The notes under the pieces: generated by a model
Databases searched by the model: none
Seen by the model: only the letters and a program-made list of their open reading frames with translations
What the model was told of the DNA's origin: nothing
Shown here: one piece after another, positions 16,428-26,200 of the stretch
Layout: each line of letters begins with the position of its first letter
How positions within the stretch are numbered: the first letter of the stretch is position 1
Translations under genes and position numbers: made by a program
NCBI RefSeq assembly: GCF_023016005.1
Contig: NZ_JALKAZ010000002.1
Location: 186,001-250,000, forward strand
Direction of reading: 5' to 3'
DNA: 64,000 nucleotides
From: Erythrobacter sp. F6033
GTDB taxonomy: Bacteria > Pseudomonadota > Alphaproteobacteria > Sphingomonadales > Sphingomonadaceae

Positions 16428-16877
16428 ATGATCAAGCTGTCCAAAAATGTTTGTATCGCGGTAGCGCTTATCAGCAGCAGCGCGGCGTTGGCCGAGGATT
16501 CGGGCTGGAAAATCTCGGAGACCGACGGACAAGTGTCTGTCTACCGAGATGGTAAGGCGATCTACGGAGCAGCCGGAACACAATTGCAGATCGATGACGT
16601 CGTACGCACCAGCAAAGCGGGCCGGGCCGTTTTGGTTCGCGGTCAGGAGTTCGTCCCCGTCTCCCCAAATGCGCAAGTCCGCATTTCTAGGGTAGAGAAA
16701 AGCAACGTCACGAAGGTTTTCGAATTTTTCGGCGATCTGGTTTCACCAGGCAAGAAACGCGCAAGCTCGAACCAGCCGATGCTGGCTACGGTTGTGAAAG
16801 GCTATGGCAGCGAAAAGAAAGAGAACAGCGTTCTCGCCAAAGCCGATGCGAAGATGGGCCTGACCGAAGGCGACTAA
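16428..16877 (+). CDS. Exported FecR-domain-like protein
   Basis: A 149-residue protein beginning MIKLSKNVCIAVAL with a signal peptide ending near SSAALA. The start is chosen for its GGGGAA site; an open frame extends 19 codons further upstream without signal-peptide character. Residues about 30-75 (DGQVSVYRDGKAI, then IDDVVRTSKAGRAVLVRG) have the FecR-like beta-strand pattern in which a repeated motif crosses a periplasmic domain. The C-terminal part is basic and without features. It has no sigma factor or TonB receptor beside it, so an iron-signalling role is not supported. A strong terminator follows. Confidence 0.65.
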   Translation: MIKLSKNVCIAVALISSSAALAEDSGWKISETDGQVSVYRDGKAIYGAAGTQLQIDDVVRTSKAGRAVLVRGQEFVPVSPNAQVRISRVEKSNVTKVFEFFGDLVSPGKKRASSNQPMLATVVKGYGSEKKENSVLAKADAKMGLTEGD

Positions 16878-16905
16878 TCCCCTCTGCGGCAATCGCCGAT
16901 AGAGA

Positions 16906-16945
16906 AAAGGCAGCGCAGGATTGCTCCTGCGCCGCCTTTCTTATT
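16906..16945 (+). terminator. Rho-independent terminator
   Basis: AAAGGCAGCGCAGGA, loop TTGC, then TCCTGCGCCGCCTTT followed by CTTATTT. The stem is long with one mismatch. It lies 29 bp after the FecR-like gene stop on the plus strand. Confidence 0.8.
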
Positions 16946-16967
16946 TGGTTTTTAGAGCAAGGCCGCC

Positions 16968-17044
16968 GAGGACATATGTCCTCGCAAGCGCGACCGCGCG
17001 TCGGCCGATTAGGCCGCCCCCGCGGAGGTGTTCGCGAAGCGAAC
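16968..17044. repeat. Palindrome-dense intergenic element (REP-like candidate)
   Basis: Contains a 16-bp perfect palindrome (GAGGACATATGTCCTC, 16968-16983), a GGCC-gatta-GGCC dyad near 17003-17015 and GTTCGC-gaa-GCGAAC (17030-17044). It sits between a plus-strand terminator and the minus-strand thiolase stop. The density of dyads resembles repetitive extragenic elements; only one copy is in the window. Confidence 0.4.
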
Positions 17045-17063
17045 TACCGCGAGCGCAAAAAGC

Positions 17064-18245
17064 TTAGAAGACTTCGAAAAGTCCCGCTGCGCCCATGCCG
17101 CCGCCGACACACATGGTAACAACCACATATTTCGCACCGCGACGCTTGCCTTCGATCAAAGCGTGGCCTGTGCAGCGTGCGCCGGTCATGCCGTATGGGT
17201 GGCCGATCGAAATCGAGCCGCCATTGACGTTGAGAATGTCGTTATCGATGCCCAGCTTGTCGCGGCAGTACAGAACCTGCACGGCGAATGCCTCGTTCAG
17301 CTCCCACAAGCCGATATCGTCCATCTTGAGGCCGGTCTGCTTGAGCAGTTTCGGGATCGCGAAAACGGGGCCAATGCCCATTTCATCAGGCTCGGTGCCC
17401 GCAACAGCCATGCCGACATAGCGGCCCAGCGGCTGAAGACCCTTTTTCTCGGCCAGCTTGGCTTCCATCAGCACCGACGCCGACGAACCGTCGGACAGCT
17501 GCGACGCGTTACCCGCGGTGATGACTTTGCCCGGCCCCATGACTGGCTGAAGACCCTGAAGACCTTCGAGTGTGGTCGAAGGGCGGTTGCCTTCGTCTTT
17601 GGTCAGAGTGTGCTCAACCTGGCTGACTTCGCCAGTGGCTTTGTCTTTGACCATCATGGTGGTGGTGACAGGAACGATCTCGTCGTCGAACTTGCCAGCT
17701 TCCTGACCAGCTGCGGTGCGCATTTGCGATTGCAGAGCGTATTCGTCCTGCGCTTCGCGGCTGATGTTGTAACGCTCTGCCACGGTTTCAGCGGTTTGCA
17801 GCATCGGCATGTACACGTTTTTGTGCATGGCGAGCAGCGACGGATCCATCTGGACGCGCATTTCAGGCGTCTGGACCATCGAGATCGAGTCCTGACCGCC
17901 GCCGACGACAACGTCCATATTGTCGACGATGATCTGCTTTGCAGCGGTGCTGATCGCCATCAGGCCCGAAGAACACTGACGGTCAATGGTCTGCGCGCCA
18001 ACGGAAACCGGTGCGCCGCCGCGAAGGGCAACCTGACGACCGATATTGCCGGCTTGCGTGCCCTGCGTAAGGACAGCGCCCCAAACAACATCGTCGATTT
18101 CGGCGGCGTCGATACCGGCACGCTCAACGGCAGGAGCGAAAGATGCGGCACCAAGAGTGGCACCGGGGGTAGCATTAAAGCCGCCCTTATAGGCCCGGCC
18201 AATCGGCGTGCGGGCGGTGGAGACGATTACTGCGTCACGTGACAT
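17064..18245 (-). CDS. Acetyl-CoA C-acyltransferase (thiolase)
   Basis: A 393-residue thiolase with all active-site elements: Cys91 in [17 protein letters not shown], the His in [12 protein letters not shown], and Cys in [11 protein letters not shown] near the C-terminus. An AGGACATCC site precedes the ATG. It performs 3-ketoacyl-CoA thiolysis, or acetoacetyl-CoA synthesis for PHB; the sequence alone does not separate these. A MaoC-type hydratase gene lies 78 bp upstream on the same strand, so the two probably form a short fatty-acid operon. Confidence 0.92.
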   Translation of the reverse strand: MSRDAVIVSTARTPIGRAYKGGFNATPGATLGAASFAPAVERAGIDAAEIDDVVWGAVLTQGTQAGNIGRQVALRGGAPVSVGAQTIDRQCSSGLMAISTAAKQIIVDNMDVVVGGGQDSISMVQTPEMRVQMDPSLLAMHKNVYMPMLQTAETVAERYNISREAQDEYALQSQMRTAAGQEAGKFDDEIVPVTTTMMVKDKATGEVSQVEHTLTKDEGNRPSTTLEGLQGLQPVMGPGKVITAGNASQLSDGSSASVLMEAKLAEKKGLQPLGRYVGMAVAGTEPDEMGIGPVFAIPKLLKQTGLKMDDIGLWELNEAFAVQVLYCRDKLGIDNDILNVNGGSISIGHPYGMTGARCTGHALIEGKRRGAKYVVVTMCVGGGMGAAGLFEVF

Positions 18246-18322
18246 AGGGATGTCCTTTCAATGAGAGATACAAGCAGCCCCTCGCGAGGGGCAGAATAGG
18301 TTTTGATTGTCTCAGCCGGAGC

Positions 18323-18772
18323 TTAGACAAACAGCAGTGTGATCCACTCACAGATCAGCGCAGGCTTGTCTTCGCCTTCGATCTCGATCGTGATTTCGGA
18401 TGTCTGCTGCCACTGGCCCGGACGCTTTTCGACCATTTCGGTCAGCTTCCAGTGGCCGCGAATGCGCTTGCCCGAACGGACCGGCGCGATGAAGCGGGTT
18501 TTGTTGCCGCCATAATTCACGCCCATCTTCACGCCGTCCATTTTCGGCATGTCGCTGTTGGCGGACAGATACGGGATCATCGACAGAGTAAGGAAGCCGT
18601 GCGCGATGGTGCCGCCAAATGGCGTCATCTTTGCAGCTTCTTCGTTGATGTGGATGAACTGGTGATCGCCCGTCGCATCAGCAAACTGGTTGATGCGTTC
18701 CTGGCTCATTTCGGCCCATTCGCTGGTGCCGATAGTTTCGCCGACTTTTCCGGCTAGTTCCTGCGGGGTCAT
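18323..18772 (-). CDS. MaoC-family (R)-enoyl-CoA hydratase
   Basis: A 149-residue single-hotdog protein. The ATG at MTPQELAGKV is preferred, with AGGAGAGGG just before it; the frame is open 18 codons further. The hydratase dyad is visible as Asp36 and His41 in ATGDHQFIHI, followed by PFGGTIAHGFLTLSM. Such enzymes hydrate 2-enoyl-CoA to (R)-3-hydroxyacyl-CoA and can link beta-oxidation to PHA synthesis. It is co-directional with the thiolase, which fits a lipid/PHA role. Confidence 0.9.
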   Translation of the reverse strand: MTPQELAGKVGETIGTSEWAEMSQERINQFADATGDHQFIHINEEAAKMTPFGGTIAHGFLTLSMIPYLSANSDMPKMDGVKMGVNYGGNKTRFIAPVRSGKRIRGHWKLTEMVEKRPGQWQQTSEITIEIEGEDKPALICEWITLLFV

Positions 18773-18875
18773 ATCCCTCTCCTCTGTGTGAGCGCCAGCT
18801 GCGGGAATCCCGCTTCTTCGGCGCAATTTCGAGGGTCTACATGGCAGGCGGGAACGCCTAGTGCAATGCGAGGCT

Positions 18876-20294
18876 TTATGCCGTTACGGCATCGCCAGCG
18901 CGGCCGCCGTTTACGTCAACGTCAACTGGTGTCGAGGACCGCGCTTCGGCGGGCAATTTGCGTGTTGACCGAGCCAGAGCCAGCCGCGCTGATTCGATCC
19001 GCTTGGTATAATTCACAAGGCCAATCTGGATACCGATGATCATCAGCATGACCGGTTGATAGGCGATCCCCTGAAACAGCGCGCCGACGATGTAGATGAT
19101 GCTCGCCATTTGCAGGCAGGATGCCATGGGCGAAATCCACGCTTCATCTTCGGGTTCTTTGCCCTTCCAACTGCGGCGCACCATTTCCATTTGCCAGATG
19201 CCCAGCCCCTGCAACAGGAGCCAGATGGTCAGGCCCGGATAGCCTTGCTCGCCGAGCAATTCGAAAATCGCCGAGTGATAAGCGCGGCCTTCATCGGTCA
19301 CTTCGCGGTATTCGATGGTCTTGGTGCTACCGTCTTCCTCGGTAACAGGCATTTCATACGTGAACTTGTTGCCGCGATAGGCATCAAAGCCGCCACCGGT
19401 AGGATTGCGCGAGGCATACTCGATGGTCCAGCGCCACACAGCCATGCGGGTGGAGGCACTCTCATCGCCGCCCGGCTGGGCGATGGTGCTCATCCGCTCG
19501 TAATAACTTTGCGGCAGGAACGGCAGCGCCGCCATGCCAAGTGCCGCGCCAGCCGCCATGAACAGAATACGGTGCTTCACATAACGCAGCATCAACACCG
19601 CAAGCACCGCGATACAGACGAGGCCCGTGCGCGCCTCGGTTCCGATCGGCACCATCAAACACGCAAAGATTAGCGCGACGGCAAAGGCCGTTACCATCCA
19701 GTGCGGTCGGAAAATCGTGCCATACCGTGTGAACCACGCAATCAAAGGCACAAGCGCAATTGCCACGGTCGCCAGCGTAGAGCTTTCGTAAATACCGCTA
19801 TTGTCGTTCACGAAGAATTTGAGGTTCTCATACCCGCCGCCTCCGAGCACGGTCTTCATGCCAGTGCCAATCACTATGGTTGCAATCGAAAGCACAAGCA
19901 CAAGGGCCAGCCCTTCAATCCGGGCGCGGTTTGTGATCGTGAAAGGCAGGAACAGCGCGAAAAGCAGAGCCTTCCACACCCAATCCCATTTCGTCACTGC
20001 GCTTTCGGGGAAGTCGGCATTGCCTGTTGTCCACCAGCAGTAGAGTAGCAGCGCAAGGATCAAACCCTGCCTCAGCGTGAACCGCAGCCCGTCTTTGTTG
20101 TCGAGGAACAGCCAGCCACCAAACGCCGCCGCGAATGCGACGAGCGAAATCTGCAGCTCGGTGACGATCGTATACCCGATCCGCTGCGGCGCGATAATGT
20201 CGATATAGACATACAAAAGCACCCACAGGAATGGCCGCCGAAGACCGAGCAGCAGGATGTAAAAGATGAAGGCTATGAAGACGAGATCGAGCAT
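18876..20294 (-). CDS. Putative O-glycosylation ligase, exosortase A-associated
   Basis: A 472-residue polytopic membrane protein with about ten to twelve hydrophobic helices and a large periplasmic loop (about 265-345) containing STRMAVWRWTIEYASRNPTGGGFDAYRGN, typical of Wzy/O-antigen-ligase proteins of the exosortase-A (PEP-CTERM) associated type. Predicted role: transfer or polymerisation of glycan at the periplasmic face. Its ATG overlaps the stop of the small membrane-protein gene upstream (ATGA). A matching exosortase-associated glycosyltransferase is encoded divergently. The exosortase itself is not in the window. Confidence 0.82.
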   Translation of the reverse strand: MLDLVFIAFIFYILLLGLRRPFLWVLLYVYIDIIAPQRIGYTIVTELQISLVAFAAAFGGWLFLDNKDGLRFTLRQGLILALLLYCWWTTGNADFPESAVTKWDWVWKALLFALFLPFTITNRARIEGLALVLVLSIATIVIGTGMKTVLGGGGYENLKFFVNDNSGIYESSTLATVAIALVPLIAWFTRYGTIFRPHWMVTAFAVALIFACLMVPIGTEARTGLVCIAVLAVLMLRYVKHRILFMAAGAALGMAALPFLPQSYYERMSTIAQPGGDESASTRMAVWRWTIEYASRNPTGGGFDAYRGNKFTYEMPVTEEDGSTKTIEYREVTDEGRAYHSAIFELLGEQGYPGLTIWLLLQGLGIWQMEMVRRSWKGKEPEDEAWISPMASCLQMASIIYIVGALFQGIAYQPVMLMIIGIQIGLVNYTKRIESARLALARSTRKLPAEARSSTPVDVDVNGGRAGDAVTA

Positions 20295-20512
20295 CAGACG
20301 CCGGTCCCCGCGTCATCGCTTACAGTTGGGTCGGCATCGGCGTGGCGCCGCGCATTCCGGCCCGCAAAAGAGATAGCCTTGCGGTTTGCTTTCTCCGCAT
20401 CTCTGATCTCGCCAATCAAGGGATCAACATCCACACCGGCTCGCATGAACAGATGCCAGAAAGCGTACGCTAACAGGCCGTGTCCAATTGATAAGGCGAT
20501 ATAGTCAATCAT
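20294..20512 (-). CDS. Small membrane protein coupled to the O-ligase
   Basis: A 72-residue protein from MIDYIALSIGHGLLAYAFWHLF; an upstream ATG at 20569 is possible but gives a basic, unlikely N-terminus. One membrane helix (about 3-22) is followed by a charged tail (DPLIGEIRDAEKANRKA, then His/Asp/Arg-rich). The stop shares four bases with the O-ligase start, so translation is probably coupled. No family was recognised; the context points to the exosortase-A glycan system. Confidence 0.6.
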   Translation of the reverse strand: MIDYIALSIGHGLLAYAFWHLFMRAGVDVDPLIGEIRDAEKANRKAISFAGRNARRHADADPTVSDDAGTGV

Positions 20513-20628
20513 GTGGCTGGTCTTGGTCTTTCCGGATGCAAAGCGGGCACAATGCCTGCGATCTTGCACTGCGCCCTACAGCAACGCGGTTGACGGTCCG
20601 TTAAGCACAATGTGCCAAAAGCGCTTTC

Positions 20629-21894
20629 ATGACCCGGATCCTGCACGTCCTCGACCATTCGCTTCCGCTGCACAGCGGCTACACCTTTCGCACGCGCGCT
20701 ATTTTGAAGGCGCAGCAGGCGGCGGGTCTGGAGGTGCGCGGCATCACAGCGCAGCGTCATCAGCTTGAAGCGCCGACAGGGGAAGATGTGGAGATCGTCG
20801 ACGGCCTGACTTTTCACCGCACCGCTGGTGTCCCGAACGGTCCGATGCTGGTCAGCGAATTTCGCGAAATGGCGGCGCTTTCGGCATCCATTCAAAAGGT
20901 CGCAAAGGACTGGCGTCCTGACATCATTCATGCCCATTCGCCCGCTCTTAACGGAGGCGGCGCGCACCGCGCGGCGAGCGCGCTTGGCATCCCGCTCGTT
21001 TATGAAATTCGCGCTTTCTGGGAAGATGCCGCCGTCGGCAATCGCACCGGAACGGAAGGATCGGCGAAATACCGCCTGACCCGCTCGCTCGAAACGCAAA
21101 TCGTCAAACGCGCCGATGCGGTGTTCACCATCTGTCAGGGCCTGCGCGATGATCTGATCAATCGCGGAATTGCGCCGGGCAAGATCGGGGTGATGCCAAA
21201 CGGTGTGGACCTATCGATGTTTGGTGAGCCTTTGCCGCGCGACAATACGCTCGCCAGCGAGCTTGGCATTGCAGAAGGCGCACCTGTGATTGGCTATATC
21301 GGCAGCTTTTATGATTACGAAGGAGTCGATGATCTGATCAAGGCGATGCCAATCCTGCGCCGCGATCACCCAGATGCGAAACTGCTGTTGGTGGGCGCCG
21401 GCGACATGGATGCGGAGTGGCGCGCTGCGGCCGCCGCTCTGGGCGAACCGGATTCGGTAATTTTCACAGGGCGCGTCCCGCATTCGGAAGTGGAGCGATA
21501 TTACTCACTGATCGATGTACTCGCCTATCCGCGAAAGCAATCACGCCTGACTGACCTTGTAACGCCGCTTAAGCCGCTTGAGGCCATGGCCCAGCGCCGG
21601 ATCGTCGCCGCGTCCAACGTTGGCGGGCACCGCGAGCTGATTTCGCATGGCGAAACGGGCTTTCTTTTCACTCCCGATGACCCCAAAGCATGCGCTGCTG
21701 CTTTGTCCGAGATGCTGGCCTCTCGCGATGAGTGGGACGCCATCAGAAATCGCGGAGAAGCGCATGTGCGTGCGCGCCATGACTGGGCCACCAATGTGCA
21801 GCGTTATCTCTCTGTTTACCAAGTTTTGTTAGCCAATGGCGAACACGAAAGCGGGCCTGCGCCTGCCGAGCAACAAACACAATTACGGACTTAG
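20629..21894 (+). CDS. Exosortase A-associated glycosyltransferase, GT4 type
   Basis: A 421-residue GT-B glycosyltransferase. The N-terminus MTRILHVLDHSLPLHSGYTFRTR matches the exosortase-A-associated group (HSLPxHSGYxFRxxAIL). The acceptor side includes IIHAHSPALNGGGA. The donor side has VGYIGSFYDYEGVDDLI-like and VGAGD elements and the E-x7-E region around KPLEAMAQRRIVAASNVGGHREL. The C-terminal tail after about residue 395 is non-conserved. It probably adds a sugar in exopolysaccharide synthesis linked to PEP-CTERM protein sorting. It is divergent from the O-ligase pair. Confidence 0.87.
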   Translation: MTRILHVLDHSLPLHSGYTFRTRAILKAQQAAGLEVRGITAQRHQLEAPTGEDVEIVDGLTFHRTAGVPNGPMLVSEFREMAALSASIQKVAKDWRPDIIHAHSPALNGGGAHRAASALGIPLVYEIRAFWEDAAVGNRTGTEGSAKYRLTRSLETQIVKRADAVFTICQGLRDDLINRGIAPGKIGVMPNGVDLSMFGEPLPRDNTLASELGIAEGAPVIGYIGSFYDYEGVDDLIKAMPILRRDHPDAKLLLVGAGDMDAEWRAAAAALGEPDSVIFTGRVPHSEVERYYSLIDVLAYPRKQSRLTDLVTPLKPLEAMAQRRIVAASNVGGHRELISHGETGFLFTPDDPKACAAALSEMLASRDEWDAIRNRGEAHVRARHDWATNVQRYLSVYQVLLANGEHESGPAPAEQQTQLRT

Positions 21895-21901
21895 GGGCGA
21901 T

Positions 21902-23023
21902 ATGCGAAACATTCGGCAGCGCATTGCCAATTTCAGAACCTCAAGCGAGGACGATGAAGGCACACTTGTCGCAGATGAAGCGACCAAGAAGGCGCGCGTC
22001 AAAAAGCCGTCTATCGCCACGCTTCGTGGTTTCGTGCCTCTGATCGGAGCATGGGGCGCCCTGCTGGGCGCGCTTTGCGTTTTGGTTCTTCCGATGTCGA
22101 CAATTCTGCGGATGGCGATGGCCACCGGCCTTTCAGGTCTGGGCAGTGCGGTCGGATATGTCTTCGCCCTGATTGCAGCTTTGGTTTTCGGCGGGCTCGC
22201 CGCCGCAGCAGCAATTGCCTTCAAACGCCGTGAAGTCGGTGTCGAGGAAGACGATTGGAACGATTCGACCATGGTCGAGGGTTTGGAACCAATAGATCCC
22301 GCTGCCGAGTTGGGCAGCGAAAGCCTTGATGCGCCGATTGAGATTGAGCCCTTCTCAGCTGCCGAGGTCGCTATTGAAGAAGAGCCGTTTGATCTAGAAA
22401 ATGAAGCGCTCGTTCTGGATGTAGAGCAGGTCAGTGAAGCCGTTCCCGAAGAGGACGGTTTTGATCGCCCTCGAGAGTTGAATCTGGCTGAGTTTGCTGC
22501 AACTCCCGGACGCAACGCCGTCTGGATCGAAAATGAAATCGGCGAGGACGATATCGACGAAGATGATCGCCTGCCGGAAGTCGACGACTGGGGTGATGCG
22601 AGGGTCGAATCGGGGGTCGATTCCGGGGCCGATGCGCCCGTAGATGCTTCCGTCGACGCTCCCATTGAAGAGCCTGTCGCCAGAGTTCCTCTCGCGGCAC
22701 AAATTGCACCGTCTGCGCAGACCGCGCTTGAAAAACTCCGTCAAGCTCCCGTCGAGGAGCTCAGTCTGGTCCATATGGTTGAGCGCTTTGCTGCGGCATT
22801 GCACGATCATCAGGATGCAGAGCGAAAGCGCCCCGGATCGCAGCGTTCGCCTGGTCAAGACGCTTCGCTGGCCGCAGCTCTGAAAGCTCTCACATTGTTT
22901 ACCGAAGAAGGATTTGACGCCGAAGTCGAACTGAGCGGCGAAAAAGCGGATGCCCTGCGCGACACCACGCGCGAGCTTCGGGATGCGCTGGCCAAGCTAC
23001 AGGATTTGCGCGGCGCAGCATAA
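21902..23023 (+). CDS. Unknown membrane protein with long acidic domain
   Basis: A 373-residue protein starting MRNIRQRIANF, seven bases after the glycosyltransferase stop, with AGGGGCG upstream; an earlier ATG at 21836 would overlap the glycosyltransferase. Two hydrophobic hairpin helices (about 55-80 and 90-115, ending AIAFKRRE) are followed by a very acidic low-complexity region (about 120-265), then a helical segment with VEELSLVHMVERFAAALHDHQ and a C-terminal helix ending in KLQDLRGAA. No family was recognised. Its position suggests a role in polysaccharide or envelope regulation, which is inference only. Confidence 0.65.
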   Translation: MRNIRQRIANFRTSSEDDEGTLVADEATKKARVKKPSIATLRGFVPLIGAWGALLGALCVLVLPMSTILRMAMATGLSGLGSAVGYVFALIAALVFGGLAAAAAIAFKRREVGVEEDDWNDSTMVEGLEPIDPAAELGSESLDAPIEIEPFSAAEVAIEEEPFDLENEALVLDVEQVSEAVPEEDGFDRPRELNLAEFAATPGRNAVWIENEIGEDDIDEDDRLPEVDDWGDARVESGVDSGADAPVDASVDAPIEEPVARVPLAAQIAPSAQTALEKLRQAPVEELSLVHMVERFAAALHDHQDAERKRPGSQRSPGQDASLAAALKALTLFTEEGFDAEVELSGEKADALRDTTRELRDALAKLQDLRGAA

Positions 23024-23074
23024 ATACGCGTTTTCGTGGCCGGTTTGGCACCAATTGACCATGCATCCGATTTA

Positions 23075-23116
23075 GTTACGCATGAAACGACAAGTTCATG
23101 CTTAGGTATGCGTAAC
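23075..23116. promoter_or_regulatory. Nested inverted repeats in the gltB leader
   Basis: Outer arms GTTACGCAT (23075-23083) and ATGCGTAAC (23108-23116) are perfect 9-bp complements. Inner arms GCATGAA (23080-23086) and TTCATGC (23095-23101) are perfect 7-bp complements that overlap the outer left arm. The block lies about 165 bp before the gltB ATG in a 256-bp gap. The two pairings are mutually exclusive in RNA, or may mark protein binding sites in DNA. Confidence 0.45.
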
Positions 23117-23279
23117 AAAACTTCGCTGTTCGCGGTTGCAAAAATCCGATTCCGTCTGCAATAGGAATGTGAAACGAAGCTCGCTTTGGTCCGATGATCG
23201 TGCGCGCTCGACATTCTGCCGCTGCATTGACCTTGCGAGGGTCTTTGGCTCCGGCATCTGACAGAACGGATTTTTTGCC

Positions 23280-26200
23280 ATGGGACAGCCCACCTCCCAG
23301 GGTCTCTATGACCCCGCCAATGAACATGACGCCTGCGGAGTAGGCATGGTTGCCCATATCAAGGGCAAACGCAGTCATTCTATTGTCGAGCAATCTCTTG
23401 AAATTCTTGAGAAACTCGACCACCGCGGCGCTGTGGGCGCTGATCCTCTTCTGGGTGACGGCGCGGGCTTGCTCATGCAAATTCCCGATGCGCTGATCCG
23501 GCGTTGGGCAACAGAAAACAATCTCGATCTGCCCGAGTTTGGCGAATATGCGGTCGCCATGTGCTTCATGCCGCAAGACGATGCGGCGCGCGAATTCGTT
23601 GCCGAGCGATTCGAAGGTCTCGCCGCCAAGGAAGGCCAGCGCTTCATCGGCTGGCGCGATGTGCCGACTTCGCAAGGCGGGCTTGGCGATGCAGTTATCG
23701 CTTCGATGCCGGTGATCCAGATGGCTGTGATCGCACGCGGGGAAAGCTGCGCCGATCAGGATGCGTTTGAGCGTAAACTGCTCGCGCTGCGCAAACAGAC
23801 GCTCAATCCGCTGGCAAAACTGGCCGAAAAGCATGACCTGCCCGGCCTTACTGACACTTACATGCCGAGTTTTTCGACGCGCACCATTGTCTACAAAGGA
23901 CTGCTGCTCGCAACGCAGGTTGGCAGTTTCTATGACGATCTGCGCGATCCGGAATGTGTTTCGGCATTCGGTCTGGTGCACCAACGCTTCTCGACCAACA
24001 CATTTCCGAGCTGGCGTCTGGCTCACCCGTTCCGCTTCATTGCGCATAACGGCGAGATCAACACGGTTCGCGGCAATGTGAACTGGATGAATGCGCGCCG
24101 CCGCACGATGGAAAGCGACCTGCTGGGTCCAGACCTCGACAAGATGTGGCCGATTATCCCGCATGGCCAATCCGACACAGCATGCCTCGACAATGCTCTC
24201 GAACTGCTGATCGCGGGCGGATACAGCCTTGCCCATGCGATGATGATGCTGATCCCTGAAGCGTGGAACGGCAATGATCTGATGGATCCAGAACGCCGCG
24301 CATTTTACGAATATCACGCCGCTTTGATGGAGCCGTGGGACGGCCCTGCTGCGGTTTGTTTCACCGATGGTCGTCAGATCGGCGCGACGCTGGACCGCAA
24401 CGGCCTGCGCCCCGCGCGTTTCTGCGTGACCAAAGACGACATCGTCTGTCTTGCTTCGGAAAGCGGTGTTCTGCCGTTTGCCGAGGAAGACATCGTGCGC
24501 AAATGGCGCCTGCAACCGGGCAAGATGCTGCTGATCGACCTCGAAGAAGGCCGCATCATCGAAGACGCCGAGCTGAAAGCAGACCTTTCGAATTCCGCGC
24601 CTTACGCCCAATGGCTGGAACAGGCACAGGTTCGCCTCGACGATATTACCGATATCGAGCCGGAGCTTTCCGAAGTTCCCGAGCATTCGACCACCCTGCT
24701 CCAGCGCCAACAAGCGTTCGGCTACACTCAGGAAGACATTTCGCGCTTCCTTGAGCCGATGGCGATCAAGGGCGACGATCCGATTGGATCAATGGGCACC
24801 GACACGCCAATCGCTGTTCTGTCGGACAAAGCGCGCCTGCTTTACGATTACTTCAAACAGAACTTTGCGCAGGTCACCAACCCGCCGATCGATCCGATCC
24901 GCGAAGAATTGGTCATGAGCCTGCTGTCGATGATCGGCCCGCGTCCGAACCTGCTTGGCCATGATGCGGGCACGCATAAACGGCTTGAAGTGAAGCAACC
25001 GATCCTGACCAACGAAGACCTTGCGAAAATCCGCTCGGTTGAATCGGTTGTCGATGGCGCGTTCCGTTGCTCGACAATCGACATGACTTTCGATGCCGAG
25101 CAAGGCGTGGAAGGCATTGAGCTCGCAATCCGCGAAATGTGCTGGGCCGCAACCGAAGCGGTGCTGCAGGATCAGAATATCCTCGTCCTGTCAGACCGTG
25201 CTCAGGACGAAGGCCGCGTGCCGATGCCTGCTTTGCTGGCGACGGCGGCGGTGCATCATCACCTAGTGCGGCAGGGCCTGCGGATGCAGACCGGCCTTGT
25301 GGTCGAAACCGGCGAAGCGCGCGAAGTGCACCATTTCTGCGTGCTCGCAGGGTACGGCGCGGAAGCGATCAACCCCTATGTGGCGTTCGAAACGCTCGAA
25401 GATATCCGCGCGCGCAAACACGCCGATGTAAGCCGCGAAGAAGTCGAGCAGAATTACATCAAGGCCATCGGCAAGGGCATCCGCAAGGTCATGTCCAAGA
25501 TGGGCATCTCGACCTATCAATCCTATTGCGGTGCGCAGATTTTCGACGCGGTTGGCCTCAGCTCAGCCTTCGTTGAAAGCTACTTCACCGGCACTTCCAC
25601 CACGATCGAAGGCGTTGGTCTGGAGCAGGTTGCCGAGGAAAGCGTGCGCCGTCATGCGCAGGCATATGGCGACAATCCGCTCTATAAAGGCATGCTCGAT
25701 GTCGGCGGTATCTATCAATACCGTCTGCGCGGCGAAGAACACGCCTGGACCCCGCAAAACGTCGCACAATTGCAGCACGCTGTGCGCGGCAACGACGCGA
25801 AGAATTACGAAGAGTTCGCCAAATCGGTGAACGAGCAGTCAGAGCGGCTGCTGACCATTCGCGGACTGCTCGAATTCAAGAATGCCGACGAAGCGATCCC
25901 GCTCGACGAAGTCGAACCGGCGAGCGAAATCGTCAAACGCTTCAGCACCGGCGCGATGAGCCTCGGCTCCATCAGCCACGAAGCGCACTCAACCATGGCG
26001 CTCGCAATGAACCGCATTGGCGGGCGTTCCAACACTGGTGAAGGCGGCGAAGAGCCGTTCCGCTTCACTCCGATGGAAAACGGCGATTCGATGCGCAGCC
26101 GGATCAAGCAAGTTGCTTCGGGTCGTTTTGGCGTGACCACCGAATATCTCGTCAATTCCGACGATATTCAGATCAAGATGGCACAGGGCGCAAAGCCCGG

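Noticed and set aside
16968..16983. 16-bp palindrome as an integration (att) site
   Set aside because: There is no tRNA, integrase or second copy in the window, and the neighbouring genes look ancestral.
17028..18242. 404-codon open frame antisense to the second thiolase
   Set aside because: The thiolase frame has all catalytic motifs. The opposite frame is a His/Arg-rich mirror with no recognisable protein.
23076..24713. 545-codon open frame antisense to gltB
   Set aside because: It lies opposite strongly conserved GltB amidotransferase sequence and shows no domain of its own. Long antisense frames are expected from the codon bias of GC-rich genes.
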